Source of the DNA: Nocardia mangyaensis
GTDB lineage: Bacteria; Actinomycetota; Actinomycetes; Mycobacteriales; Mycobacteriaceae
Assembly (NCBI RefSeq): GCF_001886715.1
Contig: NZ_CP018082.1
Coordinates: 2,232,001 to 2,296,000, forward strand
Direction: 5' to 3'
DNA: 64,000 nucleotides
Positions 39,824-48,629 of the stretch are shown here, piece by piece. The notes under the pieces are model-generated. The model did not search any database and was not told the origin of the DNA. It saw only the letters and a program-made list of their open reading frames with translations. Within the stretch, counting starts at the first letter, position 1, and the number at the start of each line of letters is the position of its first letter. Made by a program: the position numbers and the translations under genes.

Positions 39824-40960
39824 CTACACGCGATATTCGGTGACCGCGTCGACGATTCGTGTCAGCTGGACCGCGCTCAGCATCGGCCACAGCGGCAACC
39901 GCACGATAGTGGCCGAGAAGTTCGCGGAGCGCGTGCACGGCACAGGGGTGCGGCCGTACTTGAGCCCGGCCGGGCTCGAATCCAGCGGAATGTAGTGGAA
40001 CGGCGCGACGATCCCGCGTCCGGCCAGATGCTCGATGAGGCCGTCGCGACGGTCCTCGGTGGGCATGCGCAGGTAGAACAGGTGCGCGGTGTGCCCGCTG
40101 TCGGCGGGGATCGTCATCGGCCGCACATCGTTGCGGGCCGCCCACGCCGACAGCGCGCTCGCGTAGGTGTTCCACACGCGATGCCGGTTGGCCTGGATGG
40201 TGTCGAACTCGGCCAGCTGCGCGTCGAGCACGGCCGTGTTGAGTTCGCTGGGCAGATAGCTCGAGCCGATGTCCTGCCAGGAGTACTTGTCGACCTGGCC
40301 GCGCAGGAAGTGGGCGCGGTCGGTGCCCTTCTCCCGCATGATCTCCGCGCGGTGCATCAAGATCTCGTCGGCGAGCAGCAGCGCTCCGCCCTCGCCGCAG
40401 TGCACATTCTTGGTGTCGTGGAAGCTCTGGGTGCCCAGGGTGCCGATCGTGCCGAGCTTGCGCCCGCGCCAGGTACCGCCGAGGCCGTGTGCGTTGTCCT
40501 CGATGATCGCCAGGCCGTACGTGGCCGCCAGGTTCAGCAGGGATCCCATGTCGGCGGCGACACCGCCGTAGTGCATGACCACGATCGCCTTGGTGCGTGC
40601 GGTGACCGCCGCCGCGGCGGCGGCCGGGTCGATGTTGCCGGTGGTGTCGTCGATGTCGACGAACACGCACGTCGCCCCGCGCAGCGCCATCGCCGTCGCC
40701 GCGGAGGTGAACGCGAAACTCGGGACGATCACCTCGTCGTCGGGACCGAGTTCGAGCAGCAGCGCGCCGAGTTCCAGCGCGTGCGTGCACGAGGTGGTCA
40801 GGAGCGCGTGGTCGGCGCCGGTGATGGCCTTGATCCTGGCGGTCGCCGACCTGGTGAACTGGCCGTCACCGTGACTGTGATCGGAATCGAGGACGGTGAG
40901 CAGATTGTCGCGTTCGGCCGTGGCACGGAACGGCCGGCTGAAGATGATCCGGTCGGTCAC
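39824..40960 (-). CDS. Sugar-nucleotide aminotransferase (DegT/DnrJ, WecE/RffA-like)
   Basis: PLP-dependent aminotransferase of 378 residues, likely forming a 4-amino-4,6-dideoxyhexose on a nucleotide carrier. Motifs: TTSCTHALELGALLLELGP at the start, VDIDDTTGNIDP, and the PLP lysine in SFHDTKNVHCGEGGAL, which is typical of the WecE group. GTG 40960 overlaps the glycosyltransferase stop (40957-40959), so the two genes are one unit. Confidence 0.88.
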   Translation of the reverse strand: MTDRIIFSRPFRATAERDNLLTVLDSDHSHGDGQFTRSATARIKAITGADHALLTTSCTHALELGALLLELGPDDEVIVPSFAFTSAATAMALRGATCVFVDIDDTTGNIDPAAAAAAVTARTKAIVVMHYGGVAADMGSLLNLAATYGLAIIEDNAHGLGGTWRGRKLGTIGTLGTQSFHDTKNVHCGEGGALLLADEILMHRAEIMREKGTDRAHFLRGQVDKYSWQDIGSSYLPSELNTAVLDAQLAEFDTIQANRHRVWNTYASALSAWAARNDVRPMTIPADSGHTAHLFYLRMPTEDRRDGLIEHLAGRGIVAPFHYIPLDSSPAGLKYGRTPVPCTRSANFSATIVRLPLWPMLSAVQLTRIVDAVTEYRV

Positions 40961-42063
40961 GGCCGGTGGCTCATCTCGGCGCCGACGTCGACGCGGTGCT
41001 GCGCGGCCAGTGCCGCCGTGACGTCCGGCCGCGGGGTCGGCGTGTCGACGGTCAGGTACAGCGGTTTGCCGACCAGGACGTGTAGCGCCACCCCGAGATA
41101 CTCCGCGATCAGTCCGAGCGAGAACAGCGTCGCGCCCGAGCACAGCAGCAGGACGACGATGATCGACGCCCAGCCCTCCGGATTGGCATTGTCGTGCGTC
41201 AGCGCCGACGCGATGACCACCGCCGCCATGATCACCCCGGCCAGCGCGAGGGTGATCCCGAGCATGCTCACCAGGCGCAGACCCCGGGTGCCGCTGCACA
41301 GCACCATCTTCCAGAACAGCGAGAACAGACGGCGATAGTTGTAGCCGGACTCCTCGCGGCCCTCCGCGCGCAGCGTCACCGGCACCGCGACCGTACTGCC
41401 GACCACCCAGGTGAGCGCCACATCCAGGTACACGCCGTTGGCGGCGACCTCGGCGAGCTGACGTCCGATATCCCCCCGAATCAACCGGAAACTCTCGAAC
41501 CGCGTCGAATCGGGGAACGCGAACACCGTGGCCAGCACCACTTTCGCGCCGCGCGAGGTGAGGTTACGGAGCAGACCGTGCGGTCGGGTGTTGGCGGGCT
41601 TGGAATAGACCAGGTCCGCGCGCGAGGCCAGCGCGGCGTCGAGGAAGTCGGCGATGAAGCCCGGATCGTGCTGGCCGTCCTCGTCCATCGTGACGATCCA
41701 GTCGCCGCGCGCGGCGGCCATGCCCGCGATCGTCGCCGCGTCCTGACCGTAGTTGCGGCTCAACCAGACCGCGCGCACCTGCGGGTAGGTGTTCGCGAGT
41801 TCCTGGAGCACCACATCGGAGCGGTCCGGCCCGTTGTCGTGGACGAGGATGATCTCCTCGACCGCGAACCGGGAGCCCGCGGTCGAAGTGCTCGGGCCGG
41901 TCAGCCGATCGAGCTCGGCGACCAGCGCGGCGATCGTCTCCTCGCCCCGGTACACCGGAACGACCACCGAGACCGAATGCACCAGTCGCGCGCGGTGGCG
42001 TTCGGGCGCCCCCGCGTGCAGCACAACGCTCGGACGGGACGCACGCGCTGAAGGAATCGGCAT
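40957..42063 (-). CDS. Family 2 glycosyltransferase with C-terminal membrane helices
   Basis: 368-residue enzyme of the GT2 GtrB/DPM1 type. It transfers a sugar to polyprenyl phosphate. SVSVVVPVYRGEETI begins the GT-A domain; MDEDGQHDPGFI is the DxD-like region. Two C-terminal membrane segments (ITLALAGVIMAAVVIASAL and IIVVLLLCSGATLFSLGLI) anchor it. ATG 42063. It is followed by the WecE-like gene and lies opposite a GtrA gene, so a lipid-linked aminosugar made here may be flipped by GtrA and used to decorate a surface glycan. Confidence 0.9.
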   Translation of the reverse strand: MPIPSARASRPSVVLHAGAPERHRARLVHSVSVVVPVYRGEETIAALVAELDRLTGPSTSTAGSRFAVEEIILVHDNGPDRSDVVLQELANTYPQVRAVWLSRNYGQDAATIAGMAAARGDWIVTMDEDGQHDPGFIADFLDAALASRADLVYSKPANTRPHGLLRNLTSRGAKVVLATVFAFPDSTRFESFRLIRGDIGRQLAEVAANGVYLDVALTWVVGSTVAVPVTLRAEGREESGYNYRRLFSLFWKMVLCSGTRGLRLVSMLGITLALAGVIMAAVVIASALTHDNANPEGWASIIVVLLLCSGATLFSLGLIAEYLGVALHVLVGKPLYLTVDTPTPRPDVTAALAAQHRVDVGAEMSHRP

Positions 42064-42200
42064 CGTCGGCTTTCGGTGTGTGTCACTAGCGCCAGCAGTG
42101 TTGCGAGACTTTAACACTGCGACGCCCCCAGATCTGCTAAGTGACCGGCGATGCTCGACGGTGTCGCCGCCGACGCCGCTACCGGTAGGGTGTGGTGCTC

Positions 42201-42422
42201 ATGGTGGAAACCACAACTCCGGCCCGTCGGGCGTGGGATAGAGGGGCCTCGAGCACTGCGGCAGCGCCTCCGGCCTCCGGGGTCGGCCTCGGCCTCGGTG
42301 TCTCCCGGATCTGCCTGGCCTACGGCTCGCGCCTGCGCGGTGCGGCACGATCCGGGGTGTCGATCCCGTTCACCCGTTGGTTGCTGTTCGCCGAGGGTCC
42401 CGCTGTGCTGGGCGCGCGATGA
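42201..42422 (+). CDS. Possible 73-residue ORF coupled to gtrA-like gene
   Basis: ATG 42201 opens a frame that ends with TGA at 42420-42422, overlapping the GtrA ATG (ATGA). The protein is Ala-, Gly- and Arg-rich with no recognisable domain. The overlap and position favour a real gene; the weak start site and odd composition argue against it. Confidence 0.4.
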   Translation: MVETTTPARRAWDRGASSTAAAPPASGVGLGLGVSRICLAYGSRLRGAARSGVSIPFTRWLLFAEGPAVLGAR

Positions 42423-42889
42423 CGGCGAGCGCGGCGCCTCGTGACGGTGTGCTGGAGACACCGGGCCCCCTGCTGCGGATCGTGAAACGCCAGGAACTGG
42501 CCTTCGCGATCGTCGGCGGATTCAACACCGCGCTCGGAATGGCGCTCACCCTGTTGTGGCTGGCGATCCTCGGCGACGGCCGACCCGGTCTGGCGGTGGT
42601 CGCGGCCTACGCGGTGAGCATGGTGGTGGCCTTCGTCGGGCACCGCACGCTGGTGTTCCGCGTGCGCGGGCGGGTACTGCGCGATTTCCTCGCCTTCTGC
42701 GGGGTGAACGCGGGCGGGCTCGTCCTCAATGTGGTGCTGGTGGAACTGGCCGTGACCGGGCTCGGCTTCCCCGCCGCCCCGGCGTCGATGGTGGTGATGG
42801 GCGTGGTCGCGGTGCTGAGCTTCTTCGGGCACCGCTACATCTCCTTCCGCAGGCGACCGGCTACCGGTGCCGTCGCGACGGCGGGGTAG
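42419..42889 (+). CDS. GtrA-family membrane protein
   Basis: 156-residue protein with four membrane helices, the normal GtrA form. FAIVGGFNTALGMALTLLWL is the conserved first helix; FGHRYISFRRRP is the conserved end. GtrA proteins are proposed to flip polyprenyl-linked sugars in O-antigen or arabinogalactan decoration. It stands opposite a GtrB-like glycosyltransferase, its usual partner. Confidence 0.92.
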   Translation: MTASAAPRDGVLETPGPLLRIVKRQELAFAIVGGFNTALGMALTLLWLAILGDGRPGLAVVAAYAVSMVVAFVGHRTLVFRVRGRVLRDFLAFCGVNAGGLVLNVVLVELAVTGLGFPAAPASMVVMGVVAVLSFFGHRYISFRRRPATGAVATAG

Positions 42890-42899
42890 GTTGATCGCC

Positions 42900-43124
42900 A
42901 TGGCGCACGAATCCACCCTGGACGCAACCCTGCTGAGCCTGCTGGCCTGCCCGCAGGACAAGGGCCCGCTGCAGCTGGTCCGCACCGAATCCGGCGCGAG
43001 CATTCTCTACAACCCGCGCCTGCGCCGCGCCTACCCGGTGGACAACGGCATCCCCGTGCTGCTGATCGACGAGGCCCGCGAGGTCACCGACGCCGAACAC
43101 GAGTTCCTCACCGCCCAGTCCTGA
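42900..43124 (+). CDS. Trm112-like small protein (Rv1684 type)
   Basis: 74-residue protein of the Trm112/YcaR family: LDATLLSLLACPQDKGPLQL and RAYPVDNGIPVLLIDEA are the two conserved blocks. Only the ACP cysteine remains of the usual zinc ligands, so it probably lacks zinc. In M. tuberculosis its counterpart follows Rv1683; here the sugar-transfer block lies between them. ATG 42900. Confidence 0.88.
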   Translation: MAHESTLDATLLSLLACPQDKGPLQLVRTESGASILYNPRLRRAYPVDNGIPVLLIDEAREVTDAEHEFLTAQS

Positions 43125-43757
43125 TCAGTCGACGGACTGGTCGATGTCGCCGGTGAGATAGCGCTGCACCGTCGGCCCGACCGCGGCGACCACCGCCGGC
43201 AGCGGCATCGACGCGAGCGGCTCCAGCTCGAGGACCTTGCGGGCGATGAGGATTCCCATCATCTGGGTGGCCACCAGCGAGACCCGCCAGCGGCCGTCGT
43301 CCTCGTCGGTGGCGATCCGGGTGCGCACCCGTTCCAGCACCACCTGGAGCAGGAACGAGCGCACCAGGTTCGGCTCACCCGCCAGCATGCGGCGCACGGT
43401 CGCCACCACGCCGGGCCCGGCCGGTGAGTCCCACACCGTGACCGCCCCGCGCACCAGCGCCACACCGAGCTGGTCCAGCGGCGCCGCGTCGATCGCCCGC
43501 AGGAAGAGTTCGGGGTCGACGGGGAACTCGACCGCCGCCGCGAACAGCTGCTGCTTGGTGCCGAAATAGTGGTGCACGAGCGCGGGATCGACCTCGGCAT
43601 CGGCGGCCACCGCGCGGATCGAGGTCTTGTCGAATCCAGCACCGGCGAAGCGCGCCCGTGCGGCGTCCAGAATCGCCGTCCTGGTGTCGGCGTTGCCCGG
43701 CCTGCGCCCGGTATGCCGCGACCGCGCCGTGCCAGGGCCGGATTCGTCGCCGCTCAT
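43125..43757 (-). CDS. TetR-family regulator of the ABC operon
   Basis: 210-residue regulator: HTH at about 33-62 (DKTSIRAVAADAEVDPALVHHYFGTKQQLF). The start follows a perfect GAGGAGGAAACACCAGC site. It is the third gene of a leftward unit after ABC ATPase and permease, and probably binds the paired operators at 45306-45341. It corresponds in place to Rv1685c. Confidence 0.9.
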   Translation of the reverse strand: MSGDESGPGTARSRHTGRRPGNADTRTAILDAARARFAGAGFDKTSIRAVAADAEVDPALVHHYFGTKQQLFAAAVEFPVDPELFLRAIDAAPLDQLGVALVRGAVTVWDSPAGPGVVATVRRMLAGEPNLVRSFLLQVVLERVRTRIATDEDDGRWRVSLVATQMMGILIARKVLELEPLASMPLPAVVAAVGPTVQRYLTGDIDQSVD

Positions 43758-43799
43758 GCTGGTGTTTCCTCCTCGATCGACCTGCGTGGGTTCATCCCA

Positions 43800-44564
43800 T
43801 CATGGCGTGCGCCGGTTCAGGGTGGCCGCGCCAAGGCACAGCGCCACGACCGCGAACCCGGCCACGACGGCGAGATCACGCCACATCGCGGCCGTCGGCT
43901 GCGCGTGCACCGAGACCTGCTGCAGCGCGTCGACCGCGTAGCTCAGCGGCAGCACATTGCTGATCGCCTCCAACCAGTTCGGCAGCTGGTCGCGCGGCAC
44001 GAGCAGCCCGCACAGGAAGATCTGTGGTGCCACGATCACCGGCATGAACTGCACCGCCTGGAACTCGGTGCGCGCGAACGCGCTCGCCAACAGGCCCAGC
44101 GCCACCCCGCACATCGCGTCGACCATGGCGATCAGCATCACCCAGCCCGGGTTGCCCGCGGCCGTCAACCCGAGCAGGCCGAAGGCGACCAGACAGGCCA
44201 CCGCCGCCTGGGCCGCGGCGGCGAGGGAGAACGCGCTGCCGTACCCGGCGAGCAGATCGAGCTTGCTCAACGGCGTGGTGAGCAACCGCTCGAGGGTGCC
44301 CGAGGTGCGTTCGCGCTGCATCGCGATGGCGGTGATCAGGAACATCACGATGAACGGCAGGATGCCCAGCATGGTGATGCCGACCCGGTCGAACATCGTC
44401 AGCGGGCTGTGCGGTGCGGGCGGGGCGTCCTGATAGATGAAGTACAGCAACGCCATCAGCACCGCGGGCACCACCAGGATCATGGCGACGGTGCGATGGT
44501 CGTTGCGCAGCTGGCGCAGGATACGGCCCGTGGTGGCGGTATAGGGGCGCAAGGTGACGCTCAT
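43800..44564 (-). CDS. ABC-2 type transporter permease
   Basis: 254-residue membrane protein with six helices. MQRERTSGTLERLLTTPLSK is the typical cytoplasmic loop of ABC-2 exporters of the daunorubicin type. Start 44564 overlaps the ATPase gene stop. It works with the 44561-45295 ATPase to export an unknown lipid or drug (Rv1686c-like). Confidence 0.92.
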   Translation of the reverse strand: MSVTLRPYTATTGRILRQLRNDHRTVAMILVVPAVLMALLYFIYQDAPPAPHSPLTMFDRVGITMLGILPFIVMFLITAIAMQRERTSGTLERLLTTPLSKLDLLAGYGSAFSLAAAAQAAVACLVAFGLLGLTAAGNPGWVMLIAMVDAMCGVALGLLASAFARTEFQAVQFMPVIVAPQIFLCGLLVPRDQLPNWLEAISNVLPLSYAVDALQQVSVHAQPTAAMWRDLAVVAGFAVVALCLGAATLNRRTP

Positions 44565-45295
44565 CGGAGCTCTCCATCGGTGATCAGGCTGAGGAAGGCG
44601 GTCTCGAGGTTCTGCTCGCCGGTGCGCTCGCGCAGCTCGGCGGGGCTGAGCTGGGCCAACAGGGCGCCCTCGCGCATCAGCAGCAGGCGGTCGCAGTGCT
44701 CGGCCTCGTCCATCACATGGCTGGATACGAGCAGCGTCGTTCCCGCCGCGGCCAGTTCGTGGAATTGCCGCCACAACTCGACCCGCAGCACCGGATCGAG
44801 CCCGACCGTCGGTTCGTCGAGGACGAGCACCTCGGGCCGGCCGACCAGCGCGCAGGCCAGCGAGGCCCTGGTCTTCTGCCCGCCGGAGAGCTGATCGCCG
44901 AGTTGACCCGCGTGGTCGGTCAAACCCACCGCGGCGATGGCGGATGCGATGTCGTCGCGAGCCCGGCCGTACAGCGCGGCGTGATAGGCGACGTTGTCGC
45001 GCACGGTGATGTCGGCGTAGATGCTCGGTGCCTGGGTGACGTAACCGACGCGGTGGCGCAGCCCGGCACTGCCCGCCACGTCGCCGAGCACGGTGACCGT
45101 GCCCGATTCCACCACCTGGGTGCCGACGATGCTGCGCATCAGCGTGGTCTTGCCGCAGCCCGACGGGCCGAGCAGTCCGGTGATCGAGCCGCGCGGGATC
45201 GCCAGGGTCAGATCGTGCAGAACGCGACGTTTCCCGCGGCGCACGGTCAGGTCGGCGACCTCGACGGCGGGTGGTTCGGGAGCGGTGTGCGACAT
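44561..45295 (-). CDS. ABC transporter ATP-binding protein
   Basis: 244-residue ATPase. Walker A is GPSGCGKTTLM, the signature is LSGGQKTRASLA, Walker B is VLVLDEPTVGLDP, and the switch histidine is in VSSHVMDEAEH. ATG 45295 has a GAGGCGGCC site; the frame allows a start at 45328 but that lies in an operator. First gene of the ABC-permease-TetR operon. Confidence 0.94.
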   Translation of the reverse strand: MSHTAPEPPAVEVADLTVRRGKRRVLHDLTLAIPRGSITGLLGPSGCGKTTLMRSIVGTQVVESGTVTVLGDVAGSAGLRHRVGYVTQAPSIYADITVRDNVAYHAALYGRARDDIASAIAAVGLTDHAGQLGDQLSGGQKTRASLACALVGRPEVLVLDEPTVGLDPVLRVELWRQFHELAAAGTTLLVSSHVMDEAEHCDRLLLMREGALLAQLSPAELRERTGEQNLETAFLSLITDGELR

Positions 45296-45305
45296 GGGCC
45301 GCCTC

Positions 45306-45341
45306 AATTCATCGAGTGTTGAATTCACTACGTGATGAATT
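45306..45341. promoter_or_regulatory. Two overlapping operators upstream of the ABC operon
   Basis: AATTCA-N8-TGAATT occurs twice: 45306-45325 and 45322-45341 (AATTCACTACGTGATGAATT). The starts are 16 bp apart and share AATT. They sit 11 bp above the ATPase ATG and are probable binding sites of the operon's own TetR. Confidence 0.75.
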
Positions 45342-45368
45342 TATCGCGGCGCCGCCGCCGTGACAAGG

Positions 45369-45790
45369 TCAGTGCGCGTGTCGCGGTGGTGTCGCGGCTT
45401 GCTGACCTGGCTCGACAACCACGAACTGGCCCATCATTCCCCGGTCCTCGTGCCAGAGCAGGTGGCATTGATACATGTGCGGAGCCGTCGGATCGGCCGG
45501 TCCGTCGAAGCGCATCGCCAGCGTCGCGGTGGTGCCCGGCGCCAGGAAGATCGTGTCCTTGGGGAGTCGAGGGTGTGACCAGGGTCGTCGGCAGTTCGGC
45601 GTCGAGGCGCTCGCCGCGCAGGATCGTGCGCTCACCCGGACGCATCCTGACCACGATCTCGGCGCGTTCGCCGGGACGCGTCGGCCGTGGCCCAGAGCCA
45701 GGCCGTGCCGCCCCCGATCGCGAGCACGAAGGAGGGTGAGCGCTGCGGTGCCGAGTAGCAGGTGGCGGAGTCGAGCGGGGTGTGCCATGT
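45369..45790 (-). pseudogene. Multicopper oxidase remnant
   Basis: Three pieces of a CueO/SufI-like oxidase in different frames. A start with a membrane anchor (MAHPARLRHLLLGTAALTLL) is followed by a middle piece (RPGERAEIVVRMRPGERTIL) and the end (HMYQCHLLWHEDRGMMGQFV), which keeps the type 1 copper Cys-His set. Roughly 350 residues between are missing and the frames are shifted, so no enzyme can result. It lies between the ABC operon and the MFS gene. Confidence 0.8.
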
Positions 45791-45910
45791 ACCGACGGTA
45801 GAGATTCCGGCCGCCGGCCCACATCGGGAAGCGCCCCAATTCGACCCCCATCCGCACCCTCGGCAGGCCCGGCTCCAGGGCCGGGGCGCATCGGAATAAA
45901 CAAATGAAAC

Positions 45911-45932
45911 AGGCGTTCAAGTTTATGTTCGG
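45911..45932. promoter_or_regulatory. Weak operator-like repeat before the MFS gene
   Basis: A TGAA-N7-TTCA symmetric sequence lies within the 59-bp region before the MFS start, followed by a TATGTT that could serve as -10. Function uncertain. Confidence 0.35.
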
Positions 45933-45959
45933 TTCGCTCATCTGAGGAAGGGTCTTTTC

Positions 45960-47162
45960 GTGGCCAACCCGTATCGAGAGTTGTTCGCCGCCCCAGGCGC
46001 AGTCGCCTTCACCGCCGCCGGTATCGTCGCCCGGGTGGCGATGCCGATGGTCGGCATCGGCCTGATCGCCATGCTGTCGCAGCTGCGTGGCGACTACCTG
46101 CTCGCCGGCGCGGTGTCGGCCTGTTTCACCCTCTCCATGGCCCTGCTCGGACCACGGATCTCGCGGTTGGTCGACCGCCGGGGCCAGAGCCGTATTCTGT
46201 TGCCCGCCACCGGGATCAGCGTCGCAGCACTCGGTGCTCTGCTGCTGGCCGCCGGATACGGCGCACCCGCCTGGCTGCTGTTCGGCCTCGCGATACCGTC
46301 GGGCTGCATCCCGAGCATGTCCGCGCTGATCCGGTCCCGCTGGACCGAGATCCTCGCCGGCTCGCCCCGGCTGCACACTGCCTTCTCGTTCGAATCAGTC
46401 GTCGACGAGATGACCTTCGTCTTCGGCCCCGCCCTCTCTGTCGCCCTGTGCACGATTCTGTTCCCGCAGGCCGGACCGCTGGTCGCGGCGGTGCTGCTGG
46501 TAATCGGTGGTGTGCTGGTCACGGCGCAGCGGGGAACCGAACCCGCGGTCCGCGCCGCGAATATCAGTGACGCCAGGGTGGGGTCGCCGTCGATGATCGT
46601 GCTGGTGCTCGCACTCGTCGCAGGCGGCACCATCGTCGGCACCATCGATGTGGTCAGTGTCGCGTTCGCCGAGCGGCAGGGCAGTCCCGCCGCCGCGGGC
46701 CTCGTGGTGTCGGTCTACGCGTTCGGTTCCGCCGTCGCCGGGCTCGTGTTCGGCACGCTCGAACTCCGGATTCCGCTGCCGCGACTGCTGCTGCTCGGCG
46801 TCACCGGTACCGCGATCACCACGGTGCCACTGGTGCTGGTCTCCACCATCGCGGGGCTGGCCATCGCCGTGTTCCTCGCCGGTGTGTTCTTCGCGCCGAC
46901 GATGATCGTGATCATGACCCTGGTCGAGAAATGCGTCCCGGCAAGCGCATTGACCGAGGGCATGACCTGGGCGATCACCGGCCTGAACGTCGGTGTCGCC
47001 GCGGGCGCGGCCGCCACCGGACTCGTCGTCGACCTGATCGGCGCCGGCGCGGGCAGCTACGTCGCGCTCGGCGCGGGCCTGTGCGTCGTGGCGATCGCCG
47101 CGATCGGCCTCCCGGTGCTCGGCAACGCGGTCGCCGATTCCGAGGCCACGCCCTCGCTATAG
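45960..47162 (+). CDS. MFS-family transporter
   Basis: 400-residue major-facilitator protein with 12 predicted helices. The loop GPRISRLVDRRGQSRILLPA matches the motif-A loop between helices 2 and 3. GTG 45960 follows GAGGAAGGG. It is probably a drug or metabolite exporter, and the TetR gene that begins 33 bp downstream may regulate it. Confidence 0.88.
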   Translation: MANPYRELFAAPGAVAFTAAGIVARVAMPMVGIGLIAMLSQLRGDYLLAGAVSACFTLSMALLGPRISRLVDRRGQSRILLPATGISVAALGALLLAAGYGAPAWLLFGLAIPSGCIPSMSALIRSRWTEILAGSPRLHTAFSFESVVDEMTFVFGPALSVALCTILFPQAGPLVAAVLLVIGGVLVTAQRGTEPAVRAANISDARVGSPSMIVLVLALVAGGTIVGTIDVVSVAFAERQGSPAAAGLVVSVYAFGSAVAGLVFGTLELRIPLPRLLLLGVTGTAITTVPLVLVSTIAGLAIAVFLAGVFFAPTMIVIMTLVEKCVPASALTEGMTWAITGLNVGVAAGAAATGLVVDLIGAGAGSYVALGAGLCVVAIAAIGLPVLGNAVADSEATPSL

Positions 47163-47195
47163 TCGGTCCGATTCGGTCGAACGAGGAGGAATCCG

Positions 47196-47750
47196 CTGGA
47201 CGAGGCAACTACCGACGGACGACTCCGCAAGGGCAGGCAACGCAAACAAGAGCTCATCGAGGCCACCCTGCACGTCGTCGCCCGCGACGGCGTCGCGGGC
47301 GTCAGTCACCGGGCCGTCGCCAAGGAAGCCGGACAGCCCTACACCTCGGCCGCCTACCACTTCAGCAGCATCCACGAATTGCTCACCGCCGCGCTCACCA
47401 GCTCCATGGACGCCGACGCCGCGGCGATTCGCCAGGTCGTCGATGCCGCCGACAACGACGGCCGCCGTGATCTCGCCGAATTGCTCGCCTCGGTCGTCCG
47501 CGATCCCGGGCGGCTGCTCGCCGAGTTCGAACTGTTCCTCCTCGCCGCCAGGGACACCGGCCTGCGCCCCGCCACCGACCGCTGGCTGGCCGCGCTCGCC
47601 GACTTCGCCCGCCGCTACACCGCCGACCCCGTCCGCGTCCGCGTCTTCGTCGGCGCAATCGACGGCCTGCTCCTGCAAGCCATGCTCACCGAAAACCCAC
47701 CAGGGCCAGACGAATTCAACGACATGCTGCGGGTCCTGCTGCCGGAGTAG
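47196..47750 (+). CDS. TetR-family regulator with apparent CTG start
   Basis: The TetR frame has a TAG at 47160-47162 (the MFS stop) and then no ATG, GTG or TTG before the HTH. The only near-start codon is CTG 47196, five bases after a perfect AGGAGGA (47184-47190). From there the protein has 184 residues: LDEATTDGRLRKGRQRKQEL, then HTH GVSHRAVAKEAGQPYTSAAY. A conventional start would remove the HTH. CTG initiation is rare but documented in bacteria. A sequencing error in this codon would also explain it. Confidence 0.75.
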   Translation: MDEATTDGRLRKGRQRKQELIEATLHVVARDGVAGVSHRAVAKEAGQPYTSAAYHFSSIHELLTAALTSSMDADAAAIRQVVDAADNDGRRDLAELLASVVRDPGRLLAEFELFLLAARDTGLRPATDRWLAALADFARRYTADPVRVRVFVGAIDGLLLQAMLTENPPGPDEFNDMLRVLLPE

Positions 47751-47858
47751 GGATGCGCCGAAGCGCCAAAGCGTCGATTCGTGAGGTCGCCTGGTCGCTG
47801 GATCGCCGAACCATTGGGGCACCATCCCGGCTCCGAGGTCGCGCCAGCATCCCGGACA

Positions 47859-48491
47859 ATGGCGGTCGTGTCCGCACAGGAACTCGCCGTCGACCCGGTT
47901 GCCGCCGCGCGGCGGTTGCTCGGCGCGACGCTGTCATCGGGCCCGGTGGCCTTGCGCATCGTGGAGGTCGAGGCATACGGCAGTGATCGCACCGGCCCGT
48001 GGCCCGATCCGGCCGCACATTCGTGGCCGGGACCGACGCCGCGCAATGCGGTGATGTTCGGGCCGTCGGGGCGACTGTATGTCTACCGCTCGTACGGCAT
48101 TCACCTGTGTGTGAACGTGACCGCTGGGTTCGACGGTGTCGCCACCGCGGTCCTGGTGCGCGCGGGGGAGGTGGTGGCGGGCGTCGACCTCGCCCGGGAA
48201 CGTCGGCCCGCCGCGCGCGTCGATGCCGATCTCGCTCGTGGCCCAGGCAATGTCGGCAGTGCGCTCGGCATTTCGCTGTCCGACTACGGCACCGAGCTGT
48301 TCGACCCGTTCGCGGAGGTCCGCCTCGAACTCGGCCCACCGCTACCTCGGGCGGAGATCTCGGCGGGACCCCGGGTCGGCGTGCGCCTCGCCGCCGAGGT
48401 GCCGTGGCGGTTCTGGCTCCCGGACTCACCCGCCGTCTCGGCCTATCGCCGTAGCCCCCGTGCGCCGTCGATCGATCAGCCACTCGGTTGA
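47859..48491 (+). CDS. mpg: 3-methyladenine DNA glycosylase (Mpg/AAG type)
   Basis: Base-excision repair enzyme of 210 residues that removes alkylated purines. VALRIVEVEAYGSDRTGPWP is the conserved active-site strand with the catalytic glutamate; MFGPSGRLYVYRSYGIHLCV and ARGPGNVGSALGISLSD are the other family blocks. ATG 47859 is chosen; GTG 47868 is close. The position before tyrS matches M. tuberculosis Rv1688-Rv1689. Confidence 0.92.
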   Translation: MAVVSAQELAVDPVAAARRLLGATLSSGPVALRIVEVEAYGSDRTGPWPDPAAHSWPGPTPRNAVMFGPSGRLYVYRSYGIHLCVNVTAGFDGVATAVLVRAGEVVAGVDLARERRPAARVDADLARGPGNVGSALGISLSDYGTELFDPFAEVRLELGPPLPRAEISAGPRVGVRLAAEVPWRFWLPDSPAVSAYRRSPRAPSIDQPLG

Positions 48492-48629
48492 TGAATCGCC
48501 GATGGTTGTCACCCTTCTTCCGGACCGACCGCCCATCGCCGCGTGCCGTGGGGCGAATTCCTGACTGGTGCGCCCGGCGCCGCGACCTGCGATGCACGCG
48601 GCTCGGTCGGTACGGAAAGATGGTCCGAC

